From NCBI RefSeq assembly GCF_013267195.1, contig NZ_CP053943.1:62001-126000 (forward strand): a DNA stretch of 64,000 nt. The letters are read 5' to 3'. Below are positions 36,354-47,577 of the stretch, in pieces. The notes below the pieces were generated by a model that was given only the letters and a program-made list of their open reading frames with translations, was not told where the DNA came from and did not search any database. Numbering within the stretch: position 1 is the first letter of the stretch; each line of letters starts with the position of its first letter. The position numbers were made by a program, and so were the translations under genes. Origin of the DNA: Halorubrum salinarum. Its GTDB lineage: Archaea; Halobacteriota; Halobacteria; Halobacteriales; Haloferacaceae.

Positions 36354-37652
36354 TCACACGCTATCGATTTCGGAGCGAATAGTCTCGCGCTCGAAGTAGA
36401 GGATCTCCAGCCCCAGGAGGACGACCGTCACAACGAGAACCACACTGAAGACGGCGGGTTCCATCACGGCGAGGTGGTACACTAACGAAGGAAAGAACAG
36501 TACTGCACCCACCACGCCGACAGCGGGGAGGATACCTGTTCGAAGCCCCGCTCGATGCCTGAACGCGAGGAAACTCATCGACCCAAAGACGGTGATGAAG
36601 GCAAGCGACGCGAACGACGTGATTCCCTGAAGACTACCGTAGGCGGTGAACGCGGCCGTTATCAGGCCCAAGACGAGAAGTGTTCGCGTCGGAGCACCGT
36701 CGGCATCGGCGTCTCCGATCCGGTCGGGAAGTAGGTCGTCTTCAAGCATTCCCGTCGCAAAGTGGGCCGCCGAGAACAGCGTGGCGTTGATCGCGCTCCC
36801 AGTCGAGAACAGCGCCGCCACGGAAATGAGGATGAACCCCATCTGCCCCATGAACGGTTCGGCCGCGATGGCGAGTGACACCTCGGGGTTCGCGGCGATC
36901 GTTTCGGGCTGAAGCAGACCCGTCGTGACGACTGCTACGAGGACGTACAGCCCGAGAGAAGCGGGAATTGAGAGATAGATCGCCTGCGGGATGGTCGTCC
37001 GGGCGTTCCGAAGATTTCCCTCGTCGTAAAAGAGTAGCTGCCAGCCCTGAAAGGCGACAAATGAGAGGGCAGCGGACATGAGCAACCCGCCCGTCGCGAC
37101 GGAGGAGAACCCGGTCGTCAGCTGTCCTGTCCGCGCTCCAAAATAGAACCCCCACACACCGAAAATGAGGAGAATCCCGACCTTTGCCGCGACGAGGAGC
37201 ACCTCGGTCACGCCACTCGCCCGGGCGCCGAGGACGTTCAGCAGTACAAACCCCAGGACGCTGAGAACCGACACGACGGGGCGGAGTGGAACCCCGAGGG
37301 CTGTTTCGACGCCGAGAAGTTTCGTCGCGAAACTACCGAACGCGAACGCGTACATCCCCATCGACCCGATATAGCCAAACAGAAGCGTCCACCCGACCAT
37401 CCCAGCGACCGTCGTCGACTCACCGAACTCCTGTAAGAAACTGACCGAACCGCCGGACACGTCGCCAAGCCGCTGGAGACGAACGTACGAGTAGCCAGCG
37501 CAGAACGCGACGACACCGCCGCCGGTAAAGGCGAGCCACGCCGCAGGCCCCGACATTTCCGCAACGACGCCAAGTACGGCGAAGATCCCACCCCCGATCA
37601 TACCACCGAGCGCAATCGAGACTGCACCGAGACGGCCCAGCTTCTCGCTCAT
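36354..37652 (-). CDS. APC-superfamily amino acid permease
   Basis: Transporter of 432 residues with 12 predicted helices. The N-terminal helix LGAVSIALGGMIGGGIFAVLG has the GMIGGGIF motif that forms part of the substrate site in amino acid/cation symporters. The rest of the chain shows the usual APC helical pattern, including SFVAFQGWQLLFYDEGNL in TM6 and a short C-terminus. Substrate cannot be assigned. The gene has no obvious operon partner and it is the only non-metal transporter nearby. Confidence 0.88.
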   Translation of the reverse strand: MSEKLGRLGAVSIALGGMIGGGIFAVLGVVAEMSGPAAWLAFTGGGVVAFCAGYSYVRLQRLGDVSGGSVSFLQEFGESTTVAGMVGWTLLFGYIGSMGMYAFAFGSFATKLLGVETALGVPLRPVVSVLSVLGFVLLNVLGARASGVTEVLLVAAKVGILLIFGVWGFYFGARTGQLTTGFSSVATGGLLMSAALSFVAFQGWQLLFYDEGNLRNARTTIPQAIYLSIPASLGLYVLVAVVTTGLLQPETIAANPEVSLAIAAEPFMGQMGFILISVAALFSTGSAINATLFSAAHFATGMLEDDLLPDRIGDADADGAPTRTLLVLGLITAAFTAYGSLQGITSFASLAFITVFGSMSFLAFRHRAGLRTGILPAVGVVGAVLFFPSLVYHLAVMEPAVFSVVLVVTVVLLGLEILYFERETIRSEIDSV

Positions 37653-37744
37653 CGTCTCTCCGTTGGGGTGCCATCTTTAGACTTCTTGTTGTTTAGAATC
37701 CAAACCACCTCAGCCCGAGAAGTAGAAATCGTCTACTTCGATGC

Positions 37745-38044
37745 TCAGGTTCCGAAAAGCGAGTAGAACCACGCTTCAGTGTCCGGATGGAGACCGTTAT
37801 GGACTGTCCGGACCGCCGCAGCGATTGATACTGCGAAGATAGCGTGAAGAAGATGTGTCGGAACCCAGCCGACCACGACTGCACTTGCCCCGAGGACGGC
37901 AGCACAGAGCGCTCCAACGCCGATTCTAAAAAAGAACGGCCGCTGAATCACCAGCACGGAGTCCCCGTAGAGCAGAGTGTAACAAAGGAACGCAAGCCCA
38001 CCAGCGACGACTGCCGAGAGTAACGAGAAGAGGAGCGCCATCAT
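37745..38044 (-). CDS. Small membrane protein, unassigned
   Basis: A 99-residue protein with three predicted helices (about 4-25, 40-60, 63-80). Its ATG overlaps the stop of the upstream gene (38041-38340), so they are a pair. No domain or metal motif is recognised apart from a C-terminal HNGLHPDTEAWFYSLFGT segment. Confidence 0.65.
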   Translation of the reverse strand: MMALLFSLLSAVVAGGLAFLCYTLLYGDSVLVIQRPFFFRIGVGALCAAVLGASAVVVGWVPTHLLHAIFAVSIAAAVRTVHNGLHPDTEAWFYSLFGT

Positions 38045-38340
38045 CGGGATTCTCCCCCAGAATACCCAAGTCGCGGGTGAATATATCCGAGTGCGCCGAG
38101 TACGACTATGACACCGAGGAGAGCTCCGGTTTCCACTGCAGCGAGCAGGCCATGCGGAAGCGGTGTGAGCATCCCGAGATGGGCGATCCCGAACAGTAGC
38201 CCAACGAGCGGTACGCCAACGAGTAGGTGTCCATATATTCCCTCGTACTGGTGCCAGATAGCGGGCGTTTTGCTCACCGTGTACGCGGTGCTCGCGAGAA
38301 TGATACCCGTCAAGAGAAGTTCGCTGTAGGACGTAAGCAT
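38041..38340 (-). CDS. Small membrane protein, unassigned
   Basis: From the ATG at 38340 (MLTSYSELLLTGIILAS) the product is 99 residues with three helices. The earlier start at 38367 adds nine residues and is less likely. It has HQYEGIYGHLLVG and LGYIHPRLGYSGGES at loop positions. Its stop overlaps the start of the next gene. Both genes look like subunits of a small membrane complex, but I recognise no family. Confidence 0.62.
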   Translation of the reverse strand: MLTSYSELLLTGIILASTAYTVSKTPAIWHQYEGIYGHLLVGVPLVGLLFGIAHLGMLTPLPHGLLAAVETGALLGVIVVLGALGYIHPRLGYSGGESR

Positions 38341-38521
38341 ACGACTATCTTCCCCAGCCAGCCACAAGTCAATTACTCCGCACCCGAAGTGGCATACCCC
38401 TTGATTCTAAATTCTGCTAGGGTTGTGATGCTGGTATCCAAAGGATCACAAACGATATATCCCACAGATGTAGCCACAACCGCATTAGGAGAGGAGCCCC
38501 TAAATGTAGGCCACCAAGACA

Positions 38522-39856
38522 ATGGACAGATCAGATTACGCGATCCTCACGGTCATCGCCGTAATCACCGTCACCATCGGCATCGTCACGACGACGAAAC
38601 CGCTCGGGACGTTCATCGTGGAGAGTGCGAGGCAGGCCGCGACGACGACCGCCGCGATGGCGTGGATCACCTGGTGGGCACTCGTCATCGGCTTCGCCAT
38701 CGCCGGCGGCGTCGAGGCGTGGGTCTCGACCCAGCGGATCTCAGAGCTGCTCGAAGGCCACGGACCCCGCTCCATCGGCCTCGCGACGTTCTTCGGGTTC
38801 GTCTCCTCGTCGTGTTCGTACTCGGCCATCGCCACGGCGAAGAACCTCTACAAGAAGGGGGCGTCGGCTGCGGCGGCGCTGGCGGCATTCCAGTTCGCCT
38901 CGACGAACCTCGTCATCGAGATCGGCATCGTCATCTGGCTGCTGCTGGGTTGGGAGTTCCTGCTTGCCGATGTGGTCGGTGGACTGCTCCTCATCGGCCT
39001 GATGTCGGTCGGCTTCGTCTACGTCGTTCCCGACGAGGTCCTCGATGAAGCACGCGAGAACGTCACCGACGACGAGGGCATCACTGTCCAAGACCCGGTC
39101 TGTGGAATGGAGGTCGATCCTGAGGAAACCGACTACTCCATCGAACACAACGACCAGACGTACTACTTCTGCTCGCAGTCCTGCAAGGACTCCTTCGACC
39201 CCGAGGAAGCGAACACGTCGATTCCGGAAAAGGCGACCTCGTGGTCCGGGTGGAAATCGCTCGCGGACAAACAGTGGAAGGAGTGGGCGATGCTGTGGGA
39301 CGAGATCGCCATCGGGTTCATTTTCGCCGGGCTCATCGCCGGGTTCATCCCCGAAGCCGTCTGGACGAGCGTCTTCTCCGGAGCCGTATTCGGCTTGCCG
39401 GTATACGTCCTCTGGACGGCCGCGCTGGGTGCGATCATCGGCGTCGTCACCTTCGTCTGTTCGGTCGGGAACGTCCCGTTCGGGACCGTCCTCTGGACGC
39501 GCGGGCTCCCCTTCGGGTCGGTGCTGTCGTACATCTTCGCGGACCTCATCGTTCCGCCGATCATGAAAGCCTACGACGAGTACTACGGGACGACGTTCGC
39601 GGCGGTGCTGTCCCTGATGATCTTCGTCACCGCCGTTATCGCCGGGTTCGTGGTTCACTTCCTGTTCTTGGGCCTGGGCCTCATCCCGTCGCGGGCCTCC
39701 GCGCAGATCGCCGAAGTGTCCATCGAACTCAACTACAAGCTCGTGTTGAACGTCCTCGCGACGGCGTTCTTCGCGTTCCTCTACTGGCTCCACAAACAGG
39801 ATTCGGTGGCTGGCGGGGAACGCGGTGACGAGGGACATGTAGCAATGACGGACTGA
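38522..39856 (+). CDS. Permease (UPF0718/ArsP-like) with an internal YHS/TRASH domain
   Basis: Membrane protein of 444 residues. Two blocks of helices are each marked by family motifs: SSSCSYSAIATAKNLYKKGASAAAA in the first half and CSVGNVPFGTVLWTRG in the second, as in DUF318/ArsP-type permeases. Between them at about residues 190-225 is a YHS/TRASH-type metal-binding module: DPVCGMEVDPEE (Cys194) and YYFCSQSCKDSF (Cys217, Cys221). Family members export arsenicals or have unknown cargo. The added metal module suggests metal sensing or delivery. The paralogue at 51893 has the same layout plus a second module. Confidence 0.85.
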   Translation: MDRSDYAILTVIAVITVTIGIVTTTKPLGTFIVESARQAATTTAAMAWITWWALVIGFAIAGGVEAWVSTQRISELLEGHGPRSIGLATFFGFVSSSCSYSAIATAKNLYKKGASAAAALAAFQFASTNLVIEIGIVIWLLLGWEFLLADVVGGLLLIGLMSVGFVYVVPDEVLDEARENVTDDEGITVQDPVCGMEVDPEETDYSIEHNDQTYYFCSQSCKDSFDPEEANTSIPEKATSWSGWKSLADKQWKEWAMLWDEIAIGFIFAGLIAGFIPEAVWTSVFSGAVFGLPVYVLWTAALGAIIGVVTFVCSVGNVPFGTVLWTRGLPFGSVLSYIFADLIVPPIMKAYDEYYGTTFAAVLSLMIFVTAVIAGFVVHFLFLGLGLIPSRASAQIAEVSIELNYKLVLNVLATAFFAFLYWLHKQDSVAGGERGDEGHVAMTD

Positions 39857-39858
39857 TT

Positions 39859-42684
<2,826 letters not shown>

Positions 42685-42739
42685 CGGCTAGGCTGGACCG
42701 ATTCGCTCCTTGGACCCAATCAGCAGTGAGACGCTCCGG

Positions 42740-43474
42740 TCACAGAATCCGGTCGAGTGTATCTGTAATCGAGGGAGATTCGACGATTCGGAGCCCTTGA
42801 ACAGCCACGTCCGTCGGTTCGCTTGCCGGGATGATTAGCTCCCGTGCGCCGACTGCCCGCGCCGCGCGCGCTTTCCTCTCGATCCCGCCGACGGGAAGCA
42901 ACGCGCCCTCGTCGTCGACGATCCCCGTCATGAGCGTCTCCTGTGAGAGCGACTGCTGGTGGAGGCTAGCAACGAGTGCGACGGTAAGCCCGGCCTCCCA
43001 ACTCTTCCCGCGGAGTACAAGCACGCCGGAGGAGGGGGGCTCGAACGTGATGTGCGTCGCCATGTTGGTGAGCGACTTTCCGGTGAGACCTGTGGCCGTC
43101 TCCCTCGCCTCTCGGAGCGCGAGCTGGAGGTCGTGACGGACTTCGATTCCGTTCAGGTTGGCGAACAGTTCACCGTCCCCGTCGGTGAACTCGAACTCGA
43201 ACGGGACGACGAGGCCGTCGCCGGAGCCGTCGACCGCTGGAAGATAGTAGCGTGTTGTCGCGGGAAGCGTGGCCCCGCCCGCAAGCGTCGCCAGCGACTG
43301 AAACCCGTCTCCCGCTCGCGTGAGACCGAGAACCACCCCAGCGCCGCCGACGCCCCCCAGGCCGAGTCCTGCGAGGAACCCTCGCCGTGACAGAATCGTC
43401 TCTTCTACCCGTCCTACAACGTCTCTTTCCGTATCGGACGGGCGAGAGACGGACGCGGAATCATCGGTGGGCAT
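42740..43474 (-). CDS. Lon-like (S16) protease domain protein, Tat-exported
   Basis: A 244-residue protein with a Tat-like signal (SRRGFLAGLGLGGVGGAG, about 29-50) and a C-terminal Lon-type proteolytic domain. The catalytic Ser is expected in VLRGKSWEAGLTVAL and the catalytic Lys in LPVGGIERKARAARAVGA; TLMTGIVDDEGALLP matches the conserved strand between them. It lacks the AAA+ ATPase of Lon. Similar secreted or anchored S16 proteins are known in Archaea and in Bacillus (YlbL). Substrate unknown. It stands between acnA and a divergent PrsW-like gene. Confidence 0.78.
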   Translation of the reverse strand: MPTDDSASVSRPSDTERDVVGRVEETILSRRGFLAGLGLGGVGGAGVVLGLTRAGDGFQSLATLAGGATLPATTRYYLPAVDGSGDGLVVPFEFEFTDGDGELFANLNGIEVRHDLQLALREARETATGLTGKSLTNMATHITFEPPSSGVLVLRGKSWEAGLTVALVASLHQQSLSQETLMTGIVDDEGALLPVGGIERKARAARAVGARELIIPASEPTDVAVQGLRIVESPSITDTLDRIL

Positions 43475-43618
43475 AGCAGTATGGTGCGTGGCTACGCTGG
43501 GGCTTGCGTGGTACTATGTAACACGGGTACAGTAATAAATGCTCTTCGTGTACGCGTTTCGAACGGGTACATCTATTTCGGTGTGCGCTGACGTATAGAC
43601 ACAGTCTCATCACCACTC

Positions 43619-44152
43619 ATGACGCTCCGGTATCGGTCACTGGTCGGGCTCGTGGGCGTGAGCAGCGTTGTGACCGGGGTTGGCGTGTGGATCGCCTACC
43701 AGTTCGAACTTCTCTTGCTCGGAGTGACGACCCTCGCGACCTGGTCACTTCTGGTCGGACTCGTCGAGGAGGCATTCGTCCGGTTCGTCCCGCTGATACT
43801 CGTCTTCTACGGCTGGAGTTACCGTCGGGGGACGCTCCTCTCGAAGACCGAAGGGTTACTCGCGACCGTGGCCTCCGGGCTGACCGTTGCGCTCCTCGAA
43901 CTCGTGCTCAAACTCGAGTATCTGTCGCGGCTGGAGGCGACAGTCCGGTTCGACTCGCTCGTGCTCCCGCTGGTGTTCGTCCACCTGCCGTTCGCGTTAC
44001 TCGCCGGGCGGTTCGCGTACGCGCTCGGCGAGCGGATTCACGGCTCCGACGCCATCGGGCTCCCATCACTCTCTCGGCGAACCCTGGCGGCGCTCGTGCT
44101 CGGGTATCTCGCCCTCGCGTTCGCCCACGTCGGGTACAACGTGCTCATCTGA
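43619..44152 (+). CDS. PrsW-like membrane protease family protein
   Basis: A 177-residue membrane protein with about five helices. The sequence LVEEAFVRFVPL (Glu-Glu), VFVHLPFALLAGR (His) and FAHVGYNVL (His, Asn) match the motif series EE - H - HxxxN of PrsW and related CPBP-type intramembrane metalloproteases. A role in regulated proteolysis of a membrane factor is possible but no target is adjacent. It is convergent with the gene 44145-44570, which overlaps its 3' end by eight bases. Confidence 0.75.
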   Translation: MTLRYRSLVGLVGVSSVVTGVGVWIAYQFELLLLGVTTLATWSLLVGLVEEAFVRFVPLILVFYGWSYRRGTLLSKTEGLLATVASGLTVALLELVLKLEYLSRLEATVRFDSLVLPLVFVHLPFALLAGRFAYALGERIHGSDAIGLPSLSRRTLAALVLGYLALAFAHVGYNVLI

Positions 44153-44570
44153 GAGCCGCTCGAACAGAGGGGAGTACTGCAAGACCGACGATCACCACAC
44201 CCTGGACGAGGTGGGGATACTGCAACCGTTTCCCGAATCCGATGACAACCCCTTCGACGAGGACCCAAACGACGAGCGCGACGCCGACGGCGATGGCTGC
44301 CGGCCACGCCCATCGTTTTCGACGGTAGAGACCGTACACGACGACCAGCGGAAACACACCGAGGACACTGAAGAGGATGACCCCGGGAATCAGATAGCTC
44401 TCGAACGGGGAGCCAGCCAGAAGCGTCGACGAGATACCGATAAGACGCCCCGAGGGAGCGAGGATGAATTGGCCTCCGCCAGCGAGTCCCGACACGCCCA
44501 GCACACCAACCGTCGCGATGAGTGCCCAGAGCGAGAGTGGTCGATCTTGTTGCTGTGTTGAAATACCCAT
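44145..44570 (-). CDS. Small membrane protein, unassigned
   Basis: A 141-residue protein with four helices (about 15-38, 56-80, 88-108, 112-135). The middle loop YRRKRWAWP is basic and probably cytosolic. No family recognised. It lies downstream of the halocyanin gene at 44630 on the same strand with 59 bases between, so it may be co-transcribed with it. Confidence 0.65.
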   Translation of the reverse strand: MGISTQQQDRPLSLWALIATVGVLGVSGLAGGGQFILAPSGRLIGISSTLLAGSPFESYLIPGVILFSVLGVFPLVVVYGLYRRKRWAWPAAIAVGVALVVWVLVEGVVIGFGKRLQYPHLVQGVVIVGLAVLPSVRAALR

Positions 44571-44629
44571 TCGTCGACGCTCCTCGGTCCTGATAAAAAG
44601 TACTCGCTACGACGGGAAAATTATGTGTC

Positions 44630-45292
44630 TCAGTGGCTGTCTTCTTCGTGGTCGTCACCGAGCGCCGTCCGAATCATCCCGTTCAGCTCTTCGAGCTTCT
44701 CGCGGACGCTTTCCGGCTTATCGGCCGGCGGCTCTTCGAGGGCGACCTGCTCGTGGGGGTCCGGCTCGCCGACGATGACGCTGCCGAGCATCCCGAGGCT
44801 CTCGTGGGGCGTGCAGTAGTAGTGGTAGACGCCCTCGGTCTCGAGGGTGTGTTCGAACGTCGCGCCCTGCTCGGAGACGATACCGCTGTCCCAGGCCGCA
44901 GCCCCGTCGGGAACGAGCTGGGGCTGATCGTTGTCGGAGTGGTAGGCGGTCGTCGAGTGACTCCCACTCTCGTTGTTCCAGGTGACGGTTCCCCCGACGT
45001 TCACCCGCACGACGTGTGGCTCGAAGTGGTAGCCCCCGTCCTCCGTAATCATGTTCACTTCGGCCGTATCGGACGGCGCTCCGACCGCTTCGTCGTGACC
45101 GCCCTCGTCATCGTGGCCGCTCTCTTCGTCGCTGTGACCGCTCTCCGTACCTTCGTCGTTGCCACTCTCGGTCGGCGACGCGTTTGCCGCCTCGCTGTCG
45201 TTATTCTGCGTTCCAGTGCACCCGGCAAGCCCAACGACTGCTGCACCGCCAGTCAGCTGGAGCATCCGTCGACGCGTGATTGAGTCGGTCAT
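44630..45292 (-). CDS. Halocyanin/plastocyanin-family lipoprotein with His/Asp-rich linker
   Basis: From the ATG at 45292 the product is 220 residues and begins with a Tat lipoprotein signal (TRRRMLQLTGGAAVVGLAGC). A linker of about 40 residues rich in Glu, Asp, Gly and His (with SGHDDEGGHDEA units) precedes the cupredoxin domain, whose copper cluster is YYCTPHESLGMLG with the upstream His in SGSHSTTAYH. The C-terminal tail ends GDDHEEDSH, another potential metal-binding site. A longer start at 45367 would hide the signal. It is divergent from the regulator at 45409, with the shared promoter region between. Confidence 0.88.
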   Translation of the reverse strand: MTDSITRRRMLQLTGGAAVVGLAGCTGTQNNDSEAANASPTESGNDEGTESGHSDEESGHDDEGGHDEAVGAPSDTAEVNMITEDGGYHFEPHVVRVNVGGTVTWNNESGSHSTTAYHSDNDQPQLVPDGAAAWDSGIVSEQGATFEHTLETEGVYHYYCTPHESLGMLGSVIVGEPDPHEQVALEEPPADKPESVREKLEELNGMIRTALGDDHEEDSH

Positions 45293-45408
45293 GCCATCGG
45301 TCACCTTACAGGTGAACCTACACGGGCTGGGCATATAATCCGGAAAGCAGATTTGCTGGGTCAGCAAATCGGCGTTTCTTTATATACCCACCCACAACAA
45401 CACGGATT

Positions 45409-45759
45409 GTGAGTGAGGAGCGAGATATCTCGAGGATTCTCGAAATCCTTGACGACGACTATGCACGCGCGATCCTCGAGTCGACTCGCCGAAAACATCT
45501 GTCCGCCAAGGAACTCAGCGAAGAGTGTGACATGTCAGTCTCGACAGTTTCCAGACGGGTCAACACGTTACTGGAGTACGATCTGCTTATCGAGCGAACG
45601 CACGTTGATCCCGACGGTCATCATTACAGTGAATACGAAGCCCAACTCGACCGCGTCGAGGTCCAGCTCCTCGAATCAGGATTCGACGTCCGTATCGAAC
45701 TTCGAGAAGACGCGCCCGACAGATTTGCTCGGTTGTGGAACACAATGAGGAACGAATAA
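45409..45759 (+). CDS. Winged-helix (ArsR-like) transcriptional regulator
   Basis: A 116-residue protein that starts at a GTG. The helix-turn-helix (about 8-65) shows ILEILDDDYARAILESTR, AKELSEECDMSVSTVSRRVNTLLEYDLL and a wing with DPDGHHYSEYEA. It precedes two DUF7521-like membrane proteins and is divergent from a halocyanin gene, so it probably controls them. It resembles the HTH at 12973 in both fold and neighbours. No clear metal-binding Cys cluster; ligand unknown. Confidence 0.88.
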   Translation: MSEERDISRILEILDDDYARAILESTRRKHLSAKELSEECDMSVSTVSRRVNTLLEYDLLIERTHVDPDGHHYSEYEAQLDRVEVQLLESGFDVRIELREDAPDRFARLWNTMRNE

Positions 45760-45761
45760 CC

Positions 45762-46049
45762 ATGCACCCCGGACTCATCGTCGCAAAGCTCGTCACAATG
45801 GTTCTGGGATTCGTGATCGCCTATCAGGCCTATCGAGGGTACCGACGTAGCAACAGTCAATCGATGCTGTACCTCGCGGTCGGGTTCGCCATTATCAGCT
45901 TCGGCGCAATCGTCGAAGGAATCTTGTTCGACGTGGTTGGCCTGACCTTACATAATGCGGGAACGGTGGCAACAACCATCGTCGCGATTGGCATGCTTAC
46001 GATCCTCTACGCTCTATACGGACGTGACCCGCAGAAACTGGAGGACTGA
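45762..46049 (+). CDS. Small three-helix membrane protein, DUF7521-like
   Basis: A 95-residue protein starting two bases after the HTH stop (ATG 45762). Helices at about 5-22, 35-58 and 65-85 are joined by the loop YQAYRGYRRSNSQSM. The same fold is seen in the next gene and at 12698. Operon with the regulator and with 46053. Function unknown, perhaps a membrane partner of the regulator or of the halocyanin nearby. Confidence 0.75.
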   Translation: MHPGLIVAKLVTMVLGFVIAYQAYRGYRRSNSQSMLYLAVGFAIISFGAIVEGILFDVVGLTLHNAGTVATTIVAIGMLTILYALYGRDPQKLED

Positions 46050-46052
46050 CTA

Positions 46053-46328
46053 ATGGTGGATACGACAACAGCCGTTCTCGTGGCCGTCCGCTTGGCTGTC
46101 CTTGGCCTCGGTATTCTGATCACGTACTACAGTTTCAAGGCGTATCGACGAACGAGGACGTACTATATGAGAAACGCTGCAATCGGATTCGGGATCATCA
46201 CCCTCGGTGTGTTCATCGAAGGAGTACTGTTCGAGTTCGGGGGGCTCGATCTCGCTTTCGTCCATATCATCGAATCGGTCGCCATCGGTCTCGGATTCGT
46301 GGTGCTTCTCATCTCACTTCGCTGGTAG
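46053..46328 (+). CDS. Small three-helix membrane protein, DUF7521-like
   Basis: A 91-residue paralogue of the preceding protein, three bases downstream. The loop YSFKAYRRTRTYYMRNAAIGFGII aligns in pattern with FKAYRRTGEDSLRVLGVGFGII of the protein at 12698 (given in parts), so the three belong to one family. Three membrane helices fill almost the whole chain. No metal motif is visible. Confidence 0.75.
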   Translation: MVDTTTAVLVAVRLAVLGLGILITYYSFKAYRRTRTYYMRNAAIGFGIITLGVFIEGVLFEFGGLDLAFVHIIESVAIGLGFVVLLISLRW

Positions 46329-46340
46329 CTCGAGCCACGG

Positions 46341-46716
46341 CTATACTCCTCGAATGGTTAAAATGAGCTCATCTGAGTTCCGGAGATCCTGTTCGATCAC
46401 ACTTCCGAGGAGCCGTCGTGAAAGGCCGGATCGTCCGTGTGTTCCCATCACGACGAGGTCGTTCCCGTGTTGATCCAGTATTTCCTTATTGCCTGATGAG
46501 GAACGGCGTGAGTGATCTCAGCAACGACTAAAACATCGTCGGCAGCTGCCCGGGACTGGACATTTTCGACGACAGTCTCTCCGTTTTGCTCCAATACTTG
46601 CTGCAGTTTGTCCCACGTCCATTCCGGACGAGACGCGTAGGCACCTCTATCCACAATGTAGAGGGCATGAGGTGTCGGATCGTACGTCCGAGCCAAATCA
46701 AGAGCGTGAGTGACTG
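46341..46716 (-). pseudogene. Universal stress protein (UspA) remnant, frameshifted and N-terminally truncated
   Basis: On the minus strand, one frame gives SVTHALDLARTYDPTPHALYIVD and QQVLEQNGETVVENVQSRA, the middle of a UspA protein, up to about 46490. There the frame breaks, and an adjacent frame continues with EILDQHGNDLVVMGTHGRSG and LSRRLLGSVIEQDL to a TAG at 46341. GTHGRSG is the ATP-binding signature of UspA. The N-terminus is missing where it meets a cystathionine gamma-lyase-like fragment. Clearly non-functional. Confidence 0.8.
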
Positions 46717-47165
46717 ATGATCGTCGAGCCACGCCGCAAGGTCGCGGGCGTTCCCACTGTGTCGGTCCATCCGGATGGGGAGCGTCTTCGTTCCGCGAAG
46801 GACGAGGAAGCACGCGAACGGGTCCGGTGTCGCTCCCACGCTGTTCTGGTAGAACCCCAACTGCTCGTCCAAGCCTTCGTCGTCCGTGACCAAGGCGCCG
46901 CCGACGACATCGGAGTGACCGCCGAGGTACTTCGTCAACGAATGAGCGACGATATCTGCGCCTAACTCTAATGGGCGCTGGAGATACGGTGTCGCGAACG
47001 TGTTGTCCACGGTACAGAGAGCGCCGTACTCGTGTGCGATTTCGGCGATCTCCGCGATATCGACGACCTGCATAAGTGGATTCGTCGGCGTCGCGAGCCA
47101 TACGACTTCCGTCGCCGAGGAGACCGCCTCTCGGTCTCGGTCACGTATGGTCTCATCGGGATGCT
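46711..47165 (-). pseudogene. Fragment of cystathionine gamma-synthase/lyase-like PLP enzyme
   Basis: The minus-strand frame reads SATEVVWLATPTNPLMQVVD, then AEIAHEYGALCTVDNTFATP and HSLTKYLGGHSDVVGGALV, which include the conserved PLP-binding Lys motif of Cys/Met metabolism enzymes (residue K of SLTKY). It continues to DLAAWLDDH and then joins, without a stop, the UspA remnant. The first about 150 residues and the C-terminal third of the enzyme are missing. The left and right junctions both meet unrelated gene pieces, indicating rearrangement. Confidence 0.85.
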
Positions 47166-47442
47166 CGTCGGGGCCGTCTTCAACCGCCTAGCCGGGATGT
47201 GGCTGATGCTGATTCTCCCGATGCTCGATATCGGACTGTTTCAGGATCCGCTGTTTATTCAATCTGAACCTGATTGGTGGATGAAACTCTTTCCGGGCTA
47301 TTGGCCAGTCCGTGTAATGGTCGATACCGGACTCACAACCGACGTAGATACGGCTCTCTCGTTGGTGTGGGCTACTGGATATCTTCTCCTCGTAGCCGTG
47401 CTCGCAATTGGTGTTTACTACCGAGCCACACAGGCGAGTTGA
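47150..47442 (+). pseudogene. 3' end fragment of a membrane transporter gene (ABC-permease-like)
   Basis: The plus-strand frame gives GLIGMLVGAVFNRLAGMWLM, PMLDIGLFQDPLF and a terminal helix LLLVAVLAIGVYYRATQAS, ending at TGA 47442. It looks like the last part of an ABC-2-type permease. Upstream of about 47150 the frame runs into the antisense of the PLP-enzyme fragment, with no start codon of its own. The point of joining is near 47150. Remnant. Confidence 0.6.
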
Positions 47443-47577
47443 TCACAAGAGAAATCAGTCATAAATGGAACAAAACAAGTCACGGGATCGTTCTGAAATC
47501 AAAGGTATCGGTGAGGGCGGTATTCTCTAATCCCCGAATCACTTGACCCCGGTGAGTTCACCCTCTCACGGTGGCAA

